Shown piece after piece: positions 7,218 through 7,542 of a stretch of 7,542 nt of DNA; within the stretch, counting starts at the first letter, position 1; the number at the start of each line of letters is the position of its first letter. The stretch lies in contig CALINC010000023.1 of the NCBI GenBank assembly GCA_938045195.1, positions 1 to 7,542 on the forward strand, given 5' to 3'. The translations under genes and the position numbers were made by a program. The notes under the pieces are model-generated. The model had not been told where the DNA came from, searched no databases, and worked only from the letters and a program-made list of their open reading frames with translations. Origin of the DNA: an uncultured Treponema sp. (GTDB lineage Bacteria; Spirochaetota; Spirochaetia; Treponematales; Treponemataceae).

Positions 7218-7246
7218 AGTATATAACACTTTTTATAAAAAAACAA
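7218..7246 (-). promoter_or_regulatory. Candidate promoter of the lipoprotein/glycosyltransferase operon
   Basis: On the minus strand TTGTTT (7246-7241) and TATACT (7223-7218) are separated by exactly 17 bases. The -10 matches five of six consensus bases, the -35 only three. Transcription would start near 7211, leaving a leader of about 100 bases before the lipoprotein. The region is very AT-rich, so a chance match is possible. Confidence 0.4.
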
Positions 7247-7376
7247 GTATTTTACAAAAAAGTTAAACATTTTTTATAGCCGCAAACAAAAGCATCTACT
7301 CTAATATTCTTTAAATATATGCGGAATGTATGCAATAGGAATTTTATCCATAATTTTGACAATCCATAAATTTGAG

Positions 7377-7405
7377 ATGACAAATTGTATTTTTTTTAGT
7401 ATAAT
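7377..7405 (+). promoter_or_regulatory. Sigma-70 type promoter reading into the right-hand repeat
   Basis: ATGACA (7377-7382, five of six -35 bases) and a perfect TATAAT (7400-7405) are 17 bases apart. The expected transcript start is about 7411-7413, at the foot of the first hairpin of the repeat. It would drive whatever gene lies beyond the right edge. It is the best promoter match in the window. Confidence 0.65.
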
Positions 7406-7409
7406 ATAT

Positions 7410-7433
7410 GCAGTTTTGCAAAAGCAAAACTGC
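7410..7433 (+). repeat. Hairpin 1 of the right-hand repeat
   Basis: GCAGTTTTGC (7410-7419) and GCAAAACTGC (7424-7433) form a perfect ten-pair stem around an AAAA loop. It coincides with the predicted transcript start of the promoter just upstream, so the RNA could begin in or right beside a stable 5' stem-loop. The tail of this stem (AACTGC) is also the first six bases of the window, so the left copy probably has the same hairpin outside the window. Confidence 0.75.
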
Positions 7434-7436
7434 TTG

Positions 7437-7481
7437 AAAAAACTTTTTTCAAAAATTTGATAATTTTTTAAAAAAGTTTTT
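7437..7481 (+). repeat. Hairpin 2: conserved outer stem, variable inner stem
   Basis: AAAAACTTTTTT (7438-7449) pairs with AAAAAAGTTTTT (7470-7481), twelve pairs. After one C/T mismatch, AAAAATT (7451-7457) pairs with AATTTTT (7462-7468) around a TGAT loop. The outer arms match the left copy (11-21 and 43-53), whereas the inner stem there is the unrelated GGGATT/AATCCC. It is not followed by a T-run typical of a terminator. Confidence 0.75.
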
Positions 7482-7493
7482 ATAGGGGGTGTG

Positions 7494-7530
7494 ATAAACA
7501 GTTCGGCAGGGATTCTGCCTCACTGTTTAT
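7494..7530 (+). repeat. Hairpin 3 near the right edge
   Basis: ATAAACAGT (7494-7502) pairs perfectly with ACTGTTTAT (7522-7530). Inside, after a symmetrical TC/TC internal loop, GGCAG (7505-7509) pairs with CTGCC (7515-7519) around GGATT. The left copy of the repeat does not carry this hairpin: at the matching position it passes straight into the coding start at 66. No T-run follows in the visible bases, so a terminator is not supported. Confidence 0.7.
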
Positions 7531-7542
7531 CCGGCGAGTTTG

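Larger units (their letters stand above)
7108..7542. other. Intergenic space of 435 bases
   Basis: Very AT-rich, without a convincing coding region on either strand. It holds the lipoprotein ribosome binding site and candidate promoter on the left, the rightward promoter at 7377-7405, and the three hairpins. In the stretch 7250-7376 I see nothing beyond AT-rich sequence. A GTG at 7491 opens a frame to the window edge but reads only through hairpin 3. Confidence 0.7.

Noticed and set aside
7356..7405. A perfect TTGACA at 7356-7361 as the -35 of the TATAAT at 7400
   Set aside because: The spacing is 38 bases, far from the 16-18 required; ATGACA at 7377 fits at 17.
7437..7481. Hairpin 2 as a rho-independent terminator
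   Set aside because: The stem is nearly all A-T pairs and is followed by ATAGGGGG rather than a T-run; the left copy leads directly into a gene start.
7491..7542. A GTG at 7491 after GGGGG opens a reading frame to the window edge
   Set aside because: The frame reads only through the perfect palindrome of hairpin 3 and 17 codons are visible; palindromic repeat sequence is a poor candidate for coding.

Overview
The window looks like chromosomal DNA of a spirochaete, most probably an oral-type Treponema close to T. denticola. The reasons are an AT-rich but codon-biased genome style, a large lipoprotein with a loose spirochaetal-type lipobox, intergenic spaces filled with AT-rich dispersed hairpin repeats, and a mix of genes (an eIF-2B/MtnA-type sugar-phosphate isomerase, a CLC transporter with a C-terminal RCK/TrkA_C domain) familiar from treponemes. 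The genus call is inference from style and memory of families; no database was searched.

Layout. 1-53: the end of a hairpin repeat that also recurs at the right edge. 66-554 (+): a small secreted, C-terminally anchored protein resembling the accessory subunit NikL/DUF4198 of nickel/cobalt ECF transporters. 544-1596 (-): an MtnA-like isomerase, convergent with and overlapping the previous gene by 11 bases. 1560-1769 (-): a small ORF overlapping the isomerase start in another frame, of uncertain status. About 1789-1880: a second hairpin-bearing, repeat-like spacer. 1922-3502 (+): a CLC-type anion/proton antiporter homologue with a TrkA_C tail. 3512-4540 (-): a family 2 glycosyltransferase. 4567-7107 (-): an 846-residue lipoprotein with a predicted beta-propeller-like body, 26 bases upstream of the glycosyltransferase and probably in one operon with it. 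7108-7542: a 435-base AT-rich space with a candidate promoter reading left into the lipoprotein, a good sigma-70 type promoter reading right, and three successive perfect or near-perfect hairpins.

How the genes work together. Only the lipoprotein and glycosyltransferase look like a transcriptional unit, which may serve the cell envelope. The NikL-like protein, the isomerase and the CLC transporter are separate units with no evident shared pathway. No CRISPR array, tRNA, rRNA, transposase or phage gene was seen. The most unusual content is the repeat family that brackets the window: the outer stem is conserved between copies while the inner stem is replaced by an unrelated but still self-complementary sequence, and in the left copy the repeat runs straight into the ribosome binding site and start codon of a gene.
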